A stretch of 41,776 nucleotides of DNA from HGM04593 sp045644465 (GCA_045644465.1 JAZRGV010000048.1:1-41776), one strand, 5' to 3'. Counted from the first letter of the stretch, positions 26,396 through 34,874 are shown. Numbers and translations are program-made. The notes: generated by a model not told the origin, from the letters alone.

Positions 26396-27667
26396 ATGAA
26401 AAAATTAGTAATGTCTATTGCTTTTGTTCTTGCCGCAACATTTGCTTTCGGTCAAGAACTTACAAAAGAGGAGTTGAAACAGCAGAAGAAGGAGATTAAG
26501 GCTCTTGTGAACATTGCCAAGGATGCCGAAGTAAACATGCAGACAGACCCTGTTGCTGCCGTTAATGCAATGAAGCAGGTTACTGCAAGCCCATTGGTTA
26601 AGAACGATCCTTTTGTGTGGTATGTAAGTGTAAGTGCAAAAAAGGCTGCTATTGATGCCGAAAACCGCAAGCGTGCCGAGGGTGCAGCTTTCAATGAGGC
26701 ACAGATGTACAATTATGTATATGAGCTTGGTCACGAACTTGCTAACTGCGAGCGTTGTGACAATCTACCAAACGCAAAGGGAAAGGTTGCTCCAAAGTAT
26801 GCCGATTTCATTAAAACAACATACGCTCAGGAGTTTGCACAGTTCTATAATGCCGGTGCTTATTTCTACGGTTACGAGGACTATGCAAAGTCATACGACC
26901 TCTTCAAGATGTTCATCGACGCATCGGATAAGCTTTACAAGGAAGGTATGTTGCCAAAGGATACAATCAATGTTCCTATTGCAGCCTACAACATGTCTTT
27001 GAGCGGTATGCAGTTGAAGGACTACGAGAAGGTACTTACACATGTTGACTTGGCTATGATGAACCCACAGATGGCACCATCAGCTTTCCGTTACAAGGCC
27101 GTAGCACACCTAGAGCTTGGTGATACAGCTACATGGCTAAATGACTGTTTGGAGGGTGCTAAGAGATTCCCTGATGATTCATATTTCTATCAGTCTTTGA
27201 TTCAGTACTACGATAGCAGAAACGAGAACGAGAAGTTGAATGCTCTTGCAGATGAACTTATTGCATCAGACCCAGCAAATCCATTCTTTGTATATTTGAA
27301 GGGTTACATCGCACACCAGAAGGAGGAAGTTGACACTGCTATTGAGTGGTATGAGAAGACTCTTGAGGTTGATGCAAACTACGAATCAGCTCTTAACAAC
27401 TTGAGCCGTTGCTACCTGTTCAAAGCTCAGGAATATGCTGCTGCACAGTCTTCTACAAAGGTTACTGACAAGAAGAAGATTGCAAAAGACAAGCAGATCC
27501 TCAATGGATTCTATAACAAGGCTCTTCCTCTTTTAGAGAAACTACGCGAGTTGCAGCCCGAGAAGTATGAGATGTGGCTTGCAAACTTGACAAACTGTTA
27601 CTATAACTTGAATATGACTGCAAAGCTCAAGGAGTTGGAGAAATTGCAGGAGTCTTTGGGTTATTGA
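26396..27667 (+). CDS. Exported tetratricopeptide-repeat protein
   Basis: This 423-residue protein begins with a signal peptide (MKKLVMSIAFVLAATFAFGQ), so it acts in the periplasm or at the outer membrane. The body is all-helical. TPR-like units are visible near 165-200 (AQFYNAGAYFYGYEDYAKSY), 205-245, 285-325 (NPFFVYLKGYIAHQKEEVDT) and 320-345 (AIEWYEKTLEVDANYESALN), with a last helical pair at the C terminus. It carries no catalytic motif and is likely a protein-protein scaffold. It lies 23 bp behind gyrA and may share its transcript; the link to gyrase function is probably only positional. Confidence 0.88.
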   Translation: MKKLVMSIAFVLAATFAFGQELTKEELKQQKKEIKALVNIAKDAEVNMQTDPVAAVNAMKQVTASPLVKNDPFVWYVSVSAKKAAIDAENRKRAEGAAFNEAQMYNYVYELGHELANCERCDNLPNAKGKVAPKYADFIKTTYAQEFAQFYNAGAYFYGYEDYAKSYDLFKMFIDASDKLYKEGMLPKDTINVPIAAYNMSLSGMQLKDYEKVLTHVDLAMMNPQMAPSAFRYKAVAHLELGDTATWLNDCLEGAKRFPDDSYFYQSLIQYYDSRNENEKLNALADELIASDPANPFFVYLKGYIAHQKEEVDTAIEWYEKTLEVDANYESALNNLSRCYLFKAQEYAAAQSSTKVTDKKKIAKDKQILNGFYNKALPLLEKLRELQPEKYEMWLANLTNCYYNLNMTAKLKELEKLQESLGY

Positions 27668-27682
27668 TACCGGATATTCCAA

Positions 27683-27719
27683 CAAAAAAAACTGTAATCG
27701 CAAGATTACAGTTTTTTTT
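27683..27719. terminator. Bidirectional terminator with GCAA tetraloop
   Basis: ACTGTAATC (27691-27699) pairs with GATTACAGT (27704-27712) around a GCAA loop; an A-tract precedes and a T-tract of eight follows. It can end the TPR transcript and, on the other strand, the aminotransferase transcript. Confidence 0.9.
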
Positions 27720-27773
27720 GTTTTGTATAACGCCGTCGGTGTTGTTACCTACAAATATGTGTATGTGTGTATA

Positions 27774-28976
27774 TTATGGTTCCACGCGTCCGGGATATTG
27801 CTCAAGAGCCTTTCCTAAAAGGAATATAGCGCGTTTAAGGTCGGCCTTGTCAATGGCATATGCAATACGCACTTCATTCTTTCCGTATCCCTCTTCACTG
27901 TAGAAACCCGATGCAGGTGCCATCATAATTGTTTCTCCCTCATATTCAAAGTCGGTCAAGCACCATTCGCAGAACTTATCGCTGTCGTCGATAGGCAAGC
28001 GTGCAACAGTGTAGAAGGCACCCATAGGGATAGGGGAGTACACTCCAGGCAATTTATTCAATTCATCGACAAGGCAGTTGCGTCTTTCAATATATTGCTC
28101 GTATGTGTTTATTGCATACGAACGTGGAGCATCAATTGATGCCTCTGCAATTACCTGGCCAAGCAAAGGGGGGCTCAAACGTGCCTGACAGAACTTCATA
28201 ACAGCCTGACGAACAGCCTTGTTCTTAGTAATCAAAGCTCCGATTCTGATTCCACATTCCGAGTAACGCTTTGAAACAGAGTCTATTAGAACAACATTCT
28301 CTTCAATGCCTTCGAGGTGGCAAGCCGAGATATATGGTGAGCCGGTATAAATGAATTCACGATAAACCTCGTCTGAGAAAAGGAACAGATTGTGCTTCTT
28401 TACAAGGTCGCGAATGCGGTTCATCTCGTTACGTGTATATAGGTAACCGGTGGGGTTGTTAGGGTTACAAATAAGAATACCACGTGTGCGCTCGTTTATA
28501 AGCTCCTCGAAACGTTCCATTGGAGGCAAAGCAAACGACTCCTCAATGGTTGAACGTATTGGGCGTATAACAGCTCCTGCAGATATGGCAAATGCCATAT
28601 AGTTTGCATATGCAGGCTCCGGAACGATGATTTCGTCGCCAGGGTTAAGGCAGGTGAGGAATGCAAAAAGCACAGCCTCGGAACCGCCCGAAGTAACGAT
28701 AATATCATCGGCAGTGAGTTTTATCTGGTACTGGTCGTAGTAACCGACAAGCTTCTCGCGTAAAGAGAGAAAACCGTCACTTGGACTATATTCAAGGATT
28801 TTTTTATCGAATTTTTTGATTGCGTCAATGGCAACCTCAGGAGAATTCAAATCGGGCTGTCCGATGTTCAAATGATAAACTTTCAAGCCACGGTCCTTAG
28901 CTGCATTAGCAAACGGAGCCAATTTACGAATTGGCGACGAAGGCATAAGGATGGCTCTTTCCGAAAGATTAGGCAT
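27774..28976 (-). CDS. PLP-dependent aminotransferase, class I
   Basis: The 400-residue protein is a fold-type I, subgroup I aminotransferase of the AspC/AlaT kind. Motifs: LNIGQPDL (about 36-43), the SGGSEAV cofactor loop (about 95-101), CNPNNPTGYLY (about 171-181) with the aspartate in FSDEVYREF, and the PLP lysine in DSVSKRYSECGIRIGA (about 235-250). The residues VSKRYSECG in place of the usual LSK-x-[FW]-x-x-x-G are specific to a Bacteroidetes subgroup. The substrate is probably aspartate or an aromatic/alanine pair, which sequence alone does not settle. A -7 element lies 120 bp upstream. Confidence 0.9.
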   Translation of the reverse strand: MPNLSERAILMPSSPIRKLAPFANAAKDRGLKVYHLNIGQPDLNSPEVAIDAIKKFDKKILEYSPSDGFLSLREKLVGYYDQYQIKLTADDIIVTSGGSEAVLFAFLTCLNPGDEIIVPEPAYANYMAFAISAGAVIRPIRSTIEESFALPPMERFEELINERTRGILICNPNNPTGYLYTRNEMNRIRDLVKKHNLFLFSDEVYREFIYTGSPYISACHLEGIEENVVLIDSVSKRYSECGIRIGALITKNKAVRQAVMKFCQARLSPPLLGQVIAEASIDAPRSYAINTYEQYIERRNCLVDELNKLPGVYSPIPMGAFYTVARLPIDDSDKFCEWCLTDFEYEGETIMMAPASGFYSEEGYGKNEVRIAYAIDKADLKRAIFLLGKALEQYPGRVEP

Positions 28977-29095
28977 AGTATTTGTTTCTTATTATTATTT
29001 ACATTCTAAAAGATTGTGTAGACATACAAAACACAAAAAAAGATTTGGTTTTGCCATGAGAACAACAAGTTTTGCGAAAATTTCGTAAAACTTTG

Positions 29096-29103
29096 CAAAG
29101 ATA
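29096..29103 (-). promoter_or_regulatory. Probable -7 element for the aminotransferase
   Basis: TATCTTTG on the minus strand is a perfect TAnnTTTG and overlaps the palindrome CTTTGCAAAG (29091-29100). A good TTTG partner upstream was not found. The leader would be about 113 nt and contains a second near-palindrome around 29071-29090. Confidence 0.45.
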
Positions 29104-29594
29104 TAATTTTTCCTTCAATAATTAATAAGGTAAATGAAATAATAGAGAAACCAACTACCTATATGCGATAAATATTCTTTAATCATATAAATAGCAAATC
29201 GGCCTTAAAACCCACTATCGAAATAAAATCATTTTTGAATGATAATGAATATTATGTTTAATATGGTTTTGAAAATTGTGCACTATCTGTAATTCGGTAC
29301 GGAAATTTGAAATTTTGAAGAATTTGAGAAAATTGCAGATTTAAACATAAATACTGTCTAATGTTTAAAATGAGTTGCGAGTCAACTGTTATTTTGTTAC
29401 TAAAATGATTTTAGAAGAATTCCAGGATTTGGAGTTGATCTTAATTTTGAATTTAAATCTATTACTTCTTTGACTTTTTGGAAAGGTTTTATACATTTGC
29501 AATGTGTTTGGTTTTTATCGGCACACAACATTTGACATATTTGCTCAATGCTGTCTGAATCACCACCTCGGAACAAAAACGAGCAAAATAACAT
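29104..29594. other. AT-rich intergenic stretch with one doubtful small minus-strand frame
   Basis: No supported gene. The only frame with some protein character is on the minus strand, 29594-29400, 64 residues, starting MLFCSFLFRGGDSDSI and containing four cysteines (QICQMLC, HCKC). It begins exactly at the foot of the structured element at 29595 and has a GGA two bases before its ATG. It may be a small gene, a relic, or chance. Confidence 0.4.
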
Positions 29595-29707
29595 TCCTAT
29601 TGAGAGTTAGCACTTTTAGTGCAGGCTTTCTCATATAGGATTGTGGCTTGTGGTGAGCCAAGACAGCGTATGACGATAGTCTGCGCTTTCTTTTATGTGT
29701 GTGCAGA
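29595..29707 (+). ncRNA. Candidate structured leader RNA upstream of a lipoprotein gene
   Basis: Three successive stems can form on the plus strand: (1) TCCTAT-TGAGA (29595-29605) with TCTCA-T-ATAGGA (29629-29640), capped by GCAC/GTGC (29610-29613 with 29619-29622); (2) TGGCT (29644-29648) with AGCCA (29656-29660); (3) GTCTGC (near 29679-29684) with GCAGAC (29702-29707). The region is less AT-rich than its surroundings and ends 47 bp before the lipoprotein ATG. I do not recognise a named RNA family. Confidence 0.45.
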
Positions 29708-29753
29708 CCTATAAAATAAAGGCAATATTGCACATAACTATAAAAATATAACT

Positions 29754-30137
29754 ATGAAAAAAAGTAAAGTCTTTTTTCTCTCTTTTGTGGTGCTGCTACT
29801 TTTGACATCTTGTGGAACACTTTTAACTCCTGCAAAGCAAAATATAACATTTGTTGGTTTACCTGAAACTTCTATCTACGATGAGGGAAAGAAAATTGGT
29901 ACAATAAACGACGAGGGTGAAACAACTATAGAAGTTGGAAAAAAACTTTCTGATAAGGTTTTGATTGCAAAGAAAAAAGGATACAAAAATACGTACGTAA
30001 AATTGAATGCAGTATTTAATCCTGTATCAGTTTTAAATTTAACAAATGCTCTTGGATGGTGTATTGATTTAATAAGTGAAAAATGCTGTAAATGGGATAC
30101 AAATTTTGTTGAAATAGAACAAGAAAAAGCTGAATAA
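29754..30137 (+). CDS. Small PEGA-like lipoprotein
   Basis: This 127-residue protein has a lipoprotein signal (SFVVLLLLTSCG, lipid-bearing cysteine about residue 20). The mature part resembles the PEGA-type beta module: TFVGLPETSIYDEGKKIGT, then a short hydrophilic turn and KKKGYKNTYVKL, followed by FNPVSVLNLTNALGWCIDL, a segment found in small lipoproteins of this kind in several phyla. Two adjacent cysteines (EKCCKWD) are near the C terminus. Glycan or cell-envelope binding is suggested for PEGA domains but not shown. The gene is A-rich compared with neighbours, sits behind a structured leader and ends with two tandem hairpins, so it looks like a self-contained accessory unit. Confidence 0.75.
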   Translation: MKKSKVFFLSFVVLLLLTSCGTLLTPAKQNITFVGLPETSIYDEGKKIGTINDEGETTIEVGKKLSDKVLIAKKKGYKNTYVKLNAVFNPVSVLNLTNALGWCIDLISEKCCKWDTNFVEIEQEKAE

Positions 30138-30197
30138 TAGCTTTTCTGCTATTAAATCATAGCCGTTGTCTTTTGATGACGGCTATGATTGTTTTAT
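30136..30197 (+). terminator. Two tandem hairpins, the second an intrinsic terminator
   Basis: A small hairpin AATAGC/GCTATT (30136-30141 with 30148-30153) covers the lipoprotein stop. A larger 16-bp stem (30155-30170 with 30175-30190, two G-U pairs on the plus strand, TTTT loop) is followed by GTTTTATTT. The second stem ends on the -33 element of the next gene. Confidence 0.82.
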
Positions 30198-30220
30198 TTC
30201 GTATATATTCATTATCTTCG
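30189..30220 (+). promoter_or_regulatory. Promoter for the tRNA-dihydrouridine synthase
   Basis: TTG (30189-30191) and TATCTTCG (30213-30220) are 21 bp apart. The upstream element overlaps the last bases of the preceding terminator stem. The coding start is 26 bp downstream. Confidence 0.6.
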
Positions 30221-30245
30221 CGGAAAAGAGTTCGATAATACAATT

Positions 30246-31175
30246 ATGAAAATATATTCAGCACCTCTTCAGGGATTTACCGAGGCTGTGTGGGGTAATG
30301 TGCATAGCGAGGTTTTTGGTGGCATCGACGGATATTACACACCGTTTCTGCGTTATGAGCATGGCGAGATACGCAGCAAGGATATACGCGACGTAGAACG
30401 TAAGAATAATACTGTTGAAAATCTTGTGCCTCAGATTATTGCAGCGACTCCCGACGAGATGCGTCCTTTGCTCGATTTGATAAGAAATGAAGGCTACAAC
30501 TGCGTTGATATAAATATGGGCTGTTCTTTCCCTTTGCAGGCGCGCAAGAAGCATGGTGCAGGTATTCTTCCCCACCCCGACTTGGTTGCCGGCATTTTAG
30601 ATGAGGTGAAGCGCAACAGTGATATTGCTTTTTCTATTAAGATGCGCCTGGGATGGCAGGAGAAAAGCGAATGGCAGGCAATAATTGAGATGATAAACGC
30701 CACTCCCCTATCCCACGTTACAATGCATCCTCGCTTGGGTATTGAGCAATACAAGAAACGGGTTGACGTTGATGCTTTTGCCGAGTTTTATAACGCGTGT
30801 AAGCATCCTCTCGTGTATAATGGCGACCTGCTTACATTACAGGATATCCAGCGTGTGAAAACAGCTTTTCCTAAACTTAAAGGCATAATGCTCGGACGTG
30901 GCTTGCTTGCCAATCCGGCATTGGGATTGGAATACTCTGTCGGTAAGGAGTTGACAAACAAAGAGCGTGCTGCCGCTGTGCATAAAATGCATGAAAAAAT
31001 GCATGATGTCATGGCTCAACGTTTACAAGGTAATACTCAATATCTCAACAAGTTAAAACCTTATTGGGAGTACTTGTTGCCCGATATGCTAAAACGTGAT
31101 AAAAAGGCTATCCTTAAGGCTACGACAATCGATAAATATATGCACGCGGTAAATGAAGCATTGGCTAATTACTGA
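30246..31175 (+). CDS. tRNA-dihydrouridine synthase family protein
   Basis: The 309-residue FMN enzyme reduces uridine to dihydrouridine in tRNA D loops. I start it at 30246 (MKIYSAPLQGFTEA), since the FMN-binding APLQG motif must be near the N terminus and the earlier in-frame ATG at 30189 falls in the promoter. The catalytic cysteine is Cys93 in DINMGCSFP; most Dus proteins have CP here and this one CS. Other landmarks are KMRLGW (about 134-139), HPR and the phosphate-binding MLGRGLLANP near 215-225. The usual subgroup signature is not clear enough to name DusA, B or C. Confidence 0.9.
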   Translation: MKIYSAPLQGFTEAVWGNVHSEVFGGIDGYYTPFLRYEHGEIRSKDIRDVERKNNTVENLVPQIIAATPDEMRPLLDLIRNEGYNCVDINMGCSFPLQARKKHGAGILPHPDLVAGILDEVKRNSDIAFSIKMRLGWQEKSEWQAIIEMINATPLSHVTMHPRLGIEQYKKRVDVDAFAEFYNACKHPLVYNGDLLTLQDIQRVKTAFPKLKGIMLGRGLLANPALGLEYSVGKELTNKERAAAVHKMHEKMHDVMAQRLQGNTQYLNKLKPYWEYLLPDMLKRDKKAILKATTIDKYMHAVNEALANY

Positions 31176-31259
31176 TGCAGCCAAATGCATACGGATGTAT
31201 CTGTAATAATGGAAATCGGAGATTTATGAACGGTTATTTTATATTTTGAGTTCAAGACT

Positions 31260-32117
31260 TTAGCGGGTCTTGAACTCAATTCTTGAAGCAATGTTGTAAC
31301 CTTCCTCGTACAGCGCTGTCAACTTGTCGATATCGCGTTCCATACGCCCTACTTCAATCGGTTTTTCGGGGCGAATGACGGTTATCATTCCTTCATCTTC
31401 AAGTTTTTCAACAAGTTCAATTTCGCGATTGTATATTGTATTGCGTAACCTGATGGCCTCTTTTACCATTGGGTATTTGCGGTAGAACATAAACGGTACT
31501 TTTGTGTTTTTGGTAGGCTTCCTGTAACCTCTGTTGCGTGTGAGCACAACAATGTTATTATAATATCCTTGTGATATAGCGCGCTCGAGCGGAATAGAGT
31601 TTGCTATGCCACCATCGAGCATAGGTTCACCATCCACATGTGATATGGGGCACACAAAAGGCAGGCTACTCGATGCCTTTACAAGGTCGATGACACGTTT
31701 GGGATTGTTTTTCTCTTCGAAATAACAAGCCTTTCCTGTGCGACAGCTTGTTGTTACAATCTCAAGACGGGTTGGGTTGCCAGCTAAAGCGTCATAGTTA
31801 TATGGGTATATCTTTTCAGGCAGCTCGTGAAACAGAAGATCAAAATCCATAATGTTACGCTTGGTTAAAAGGTATTTCAATCCTATGTAGTTGCGTTCCT
31901 TCAGTAGATCTATGTTTATATATTTAGCACGTCCGCGCTGATTGGACATATATGACAAAGCATTGCATGCTCCTGCACTTACTCCAATAATATAAGGAAA
32001 GGCAATACCACGATCCATAAAATTATCGAGCACACCGTTGGTGAATATGCCGCGCATTCCACCACCCTCAAGAATTAGGCCCGAATTTTCGGTTATATAT
32101 ACTGTTTTTTCTTTCAT
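31260..32117 (-). CDS. Patatin-like phospholipase (YjjU/RssA type)
   Basis: A 285-residue patatin without signal peptide, so cytoplasmic or membrane-peripheral. It has the oxyanion loop EGGGMRG (17-23), the nucleophile GVSAG (Ser47) and the dyad aspartate in DGG (Asp168). The C-terminal 90 residues (from about 195) carry FYRKYPMV, LRNTIYNREIE and the IRPEKPIEVGRMERD segment characteristic of the YjjU-like subgroup. It is expected to hydrolyse acyl esters of phospholipids; substrate unknown. A -7 box lies only 5 bp upstream of the ATG, suggesting a leaderless message. Confidence 0.92.
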   Translation of the reverse strand: MKEKTVYITENSGLILEGGGMRGIFTNGVLDNFMDRGIAFPYIIGVSAGACNALSYMSNQRGRAKYINIDLLKERNYIGLKYLLTKRNIMDFDLLFHELPEKIYPYNYDALAGNPTRLEIVTTSCRTGKACYFEEKNNPKRVIDLVKASSSLPFVCPISHVDGEPMLDGGIANSIPLERAISQGYYNNIVVLTRNRGYRKPTKNTKVPFMFYRKYPMVKEAIRLRNTIYNREIELVEKLEDEGMITVIRPEKPIEVGRMERDIDKLTALYEEGYNIASRIEFKTR

Positions 32118-32121
32118 GGTG

Positions 32122-32129
32122 CAAAGCTA
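32122..32129 (-). promoter_or_regulatory. -7 box immediately upstream of the patatin ATG
   Basis: TAGCTTTG followed by CA on the minus strand matches TAnnTTTG. It ends 4 bp before the ATG, so a start about 7 nt downstream would fall on the start codon. The nearest TTG-type element is 23 bp away, slightly too far. Confidence 0.4.
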
Positions 32130-32328
32130 CAAATAAAATTGACTAAAATGAACAACAAAAACAAAACAAATTATTACATTTTTATAGTGTTCAATTCTTA
32201 AAATGCTAAAAATTACATCATTGTTTTCTATAATAAGTACAAAGAAATTCTAAATGCAGTCATTATATTTTTTTCTTTTCCATATTTTATACTAAATTCG
32301 TGGATGTAACATTTTATTTATCGGATAT

Positions 32329-32874
32329 ATGAACAAGAAATCTTTTATATTTTTATTCTTTCTCCTTGTTGCAAGTGTAGCTGCCATAGCTCAAAACAAG
32401 GACAGCGTTATGGTTTATGATAATGAATATCTTGTTAAGGTTGGTGATATAGCTCCCGACTTTACATTGGAACTGACCGACGGTTCTACTTTTACACTCT
32501 CGGAGCATCGTGGAAAGGTTGTAATGTTGCAGTTTACTGCAGGTTGGTGTGGTGTGTGTCGTAAGGAGATGCCGTTCATTGAGCGCGATATATGGCAACG
32601 TCATAAGAATAACGAAAATTTTGTTCTTCTTGGTATTGACCGCGAAGAGACAAAAGAGCAGATTGATGCTTTTATAAAAAAGGTGGGTACAACCTACCCC
32701 ATTGCTATGGATGTGAATGCCGATGTGTTCGCTTCCTATGCATTACGCAATTCGGGAATAACACGTAACGTACTTATTGGCAAAGATGGTCGTATTGTGA
32801 TGCTCACACGCCTGTTCAATGAAGATGAATTCAACTCGCTTGTGGAACACATTGACAAGTTGCTTGCTGAATAA
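32329..32874 (+). CDS. TlpA-like exported thioredoxin-fold protein
   Basis: The 181-residue protein has a signal peptide (MNKKSFIFLFFLLVASVAAIAQ) and a TlpA/AhpC-TSA thioredoxin domain. After the GDIAPDFTLELTDG opening (39-52) comes the redox motif GWCGVC (Cys74, Cys77). A bacteroidal inserted helix region (NENFVLLGIDREETKEQIDAFI) and a cis-proline-type turn (near TYPIAMD) follow. It is likely a periplasmic thiol-disulfide reductase. It stands alone; its terminator is inside the opposing PLD gene, only about 50 bp past the stop. Confidence 0.92.
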   Translation: MNKKSFIFLFFLLVASVAAIAQNKDSVMVYDNEYLVKVGDIAPDFTLELTDGSTFTLSEHRGKVVMLQFTAGWCGVCRKEMPFIERDIWQRHKNNENFVLLGIDREETKEQIDAFIKKVGTTYPIAMDVNADVFASYALRNSGITRNVLIGKDGRIVMLTRLFNEDEFNSLVEHIDKLLAE

Positions 32875-32882
32875 AGCATATT

Positions 32883-34142
32883 CTATGTAAGCGGAGTTAT
32901 AAGGCTTACAAGCCACCCACAGAAACGATGCCACCAGCATCGTTTTTTGTATATCTCTTTTGTAAGCAGATAGCTTTGGTTTATGTCGTTTTTCAGTAGT
33001 TTGTCAAGTTCGGCAGTCTCCTCTTCGTTGAATACGAATATATTTGTCTCGTAGTCATATCGCATACTTCGACTGTTGAAATTGGCCGACCCGACAGTGC
33101 AGTATTTGCCATCGATACACATTGCCTTTGTGTGGTTAAATCCTTTATTGTACATATACACCTTTGCACCACGTTTCATAAATTGGTATCCCATACGCCA
33201 CACTCCGTCGGGAATCATTGGAATGTCGCCCTTCTCGGAGAGTATGATTGTTACCTTTATGCTGTCGTCAATCGCCTTCTCAATAGCCTTACGTATTATT
33301 GGCATTGGCATAAAGTATGGGTTCACAAGTATTATGCTGTCCTTTGCCGAGTGTATAGCGTTGGCATAGGCACGTCGCATACGTTCAGGTGTCTCGCGTG
33401 GCCTGCGGTCAACAATGGCGATATCGGCTTTGCCTTTGGGTGGATGTTGCGGAAAGTAGGCCTCTCCGCTTACCTCTTGCCCAGTCTCTTTATTCCATAT
33501 GTCAAGGAACACCTGTTGCAAGTCATTCACCGCTTCGCCCTCTACCTTTGAATGGATGTCGCGCCACTCACCCACCCCTTCGATGCCATTGATATAGTAG
33601 TCGGCAACATTGATACCGCCAATATATGCTGTTTCTCCATCTATGACAACAATTTTGCGGTGGTCACGTGCAAAGAGATGGTTTATCCAAGGGAATTTTA
33701 TAGGGTCGAACTTTACAATCTCAACACCGGTGGAACGTATGGCCTCAATATCTTTTTTTCTTAACGGACGGTTGTTCGACAGGTTTCCGAAGGCATCGAA
33801 GAGCGCACGCACCTCAACACCCTCCTTTGCTTTTTGTGCCAGGAGCCTGAGTAACAGGTCGTTTATGGAGTCATGGCGGAAATTGAAATATTCAAGATGT
33901 ATATGATGCTTGGCATTGCGTATATCGTTGAAAAGGGAATCGAACTTCTGCTGTGCGCCGTCGAGCATTACAACGCTGTTGCCTGATGACAGTGGCATGT
34001 TTTCCTCCTTTACATACTTTATGAATGCAGTATCGGAGCGCATAAAGTCACTGCGCTCTATAGCTATAAAACGATTGCACGAGAGCAAAAGCAATACAGC
34101 TGATGATGTCAGGATGTGTATGTAAAAGCGTTTTAAGAACAT
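32883..34142 (-). CDS. Phospholipase D / cardiolipin synthase-like lipoprotein
   Basis: The 419-residue protein has both HKD motifs of the PLD superfamily: His161-x-Lys163-x4-Asp168 (DHRKIVVIDG) and His337-x-Lys339-x4-Asp344 (NHTKAMCIDG). The arrangement of the two halves, EYFNFRHDSINDLLLRLL and GSANFNSRSM, resembles bacterial cardiolipin synthases. Instead of the usual two N-terminal membrane helices it has a single signal with lipobox LLLLSC (Cys22), so the catalytic part should be in the periplasm, lipid-anchored. It may join phosphatidylglycerols into cardiolipin or act as a phosphatidyltransferase. The last residues are unusually tryptophan- and cysteine-rich. Confidence 0.9.
   Translation of the reverse strand: MFLKRFYIHILTSSAVLLLLSCNRFIAIERSDFMRSDTAFIKYVKEENMPLSSGNSVVMLDGAQQKFDSLFNDIRNAKHHIHLEYFNFRHDSINDLLLRLLAQKAKEGVEVRALFDAFGNLSNNRPLRKKDIEAIRSTGVEIVKFDPIKFPWINHLFARDHRKIVVIDGETAYIGGINVADYYINGIEGVGEWRDIHSKVEGEAVNDLQQVFLDIWNKETGQEVSGEAYFPQHPPKGKADIAIVDRRPRETPERMRRAYANAIHSAKDSIILVNPYFMPMPIIRKAIEKAIDDSIKVTIILSEKGDIPMIPDGVWRMGYQFMKRGAKVYMYNKGFNHTKAMCIDGKYCTVGSANFNSRSMRYDYETNIFVFNEEETAELDKLLKNDINQSYLLTKEIYKKRCWWHRFCGWLVSLITPLT
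32923..32948 (+). terminator. Plus-strand terminator inside the PLD coding region
   Basis: AAACGATGC (32923-32931) pairs exactly with GCATCGTTT (32937-32945), loop CACCA, followed by a T-tract to 32948. It ends the TlpA-like transcript but lies in codons near the 3' end of the opposing PLD gene. Confidence 0.78.
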
Positions 34143-34311
34143 TCTATTTAAGAATCGCTAGCGAAAATACATAAAAAAAAGAGCTTGATAAAATTAAAAA
34201 TAGATAAATACGCTATAATGTTCAAAAGGAAAATGTTAGTTATAAAAAAGTACAACCTATATTATTGTTCAAAAAAACGCTGTTAATGGTTAAGCTTAAT
34301 AAAATAATGTG

Positions 34312-34319
34312 TATCTTCG
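34312..34319 (+). promoter_or_regulatory. Probable -7 element for the DUF2148-aguA-aguB operon
   Basis: TATCTTCG followed by CAG lies 21 bp before the first ATG. No clear TTTG is found 19-21 bp upstream, so it is only partly supported. Confidence 0.4.
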
Positions 34320-34340
34320 CAGAAAGTAAATATTAGAATT

Positions 34341-34874
34341 ATGGTATATAATGAAAGAGATGCTCGCCACGAGCATGTTATAGAGTGTGTAAAGCAGATG
34401 ATGACTGCTGCACGTACAGCTCCAAAAGCTAAAGGTGTTGACCTTATTGAAATATCTATGCTAACCGACGAGGATATCGTTTCGTTGAGCAAGGCTTTGC
34501 ATCAGATTGGTGAGGATATGGGTCGAGGTGGTCTTATGCGCGATGCCGACAATCTGATGTCGGCCGAAGCTGTAATTCTCATTGGTACACGCGAAGAGCC
34601 TATGATGCTCAATTGTGCTTATTGTGGTTCGGCTACATGTGGCGAGCGTCCCGAGGGTGTTCCTTGTGCAATGAACACCATTGATATAGGTATTGCTGTG
34701 GGTTCGGCATGTGCAACAGCTGCCGACTTGCGCCTCGACACCCGCGTTATGTATTCAGTGGGTTATGCTGCCGGCAAGCTCAATCTGATGCCCGGATGCA
34801 AATATATCATTGGTATTCCGGTAAGTGCAAGTTCAAAGAATCCTTTCTTCGACCGTAAACGTAAAGTACAGTAA
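34341..34874 (+). CDS. DUF2148 ferredoxin-like protein
   Basis: A 177-residue cytoplasmic protein of the DUF2148 family, annotated as containing a ferredoxin domain. The N-terminal half (residues 1-75) has the nitroreductase-like ARTAPKAKGVD segment and a helical MLTDEDIVSLSKAL. Residues about 93-115 hold the cysteine cluster NCAYCGSATCGERPEGVPC, with one more at GSAC. The last part, GCKYIIGIPVSASSKNPFFDRK, ends with the family's conserved PFFDR. Function is unknown. Its stop overlaps the aguA start (TAATG), so the gene is translationally coupled to polyamine synthesis. Confidence 0.88.
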   Translation: MVYNERDARHEHVIECVKQMMTAARTAPKAKGVDLIEISMLTDEDIVSLSKALHQIGEDMGRGGLMRDADNLMSAEAVILIGTREEPMMLNCAYCGSATCGERPEGVPCAMNTIDIGIAVGSACATAADLRLDTRVMYSVGYAAGKLNLMPGCKYIIGIPVSASSKNPFFDRKRKVQ

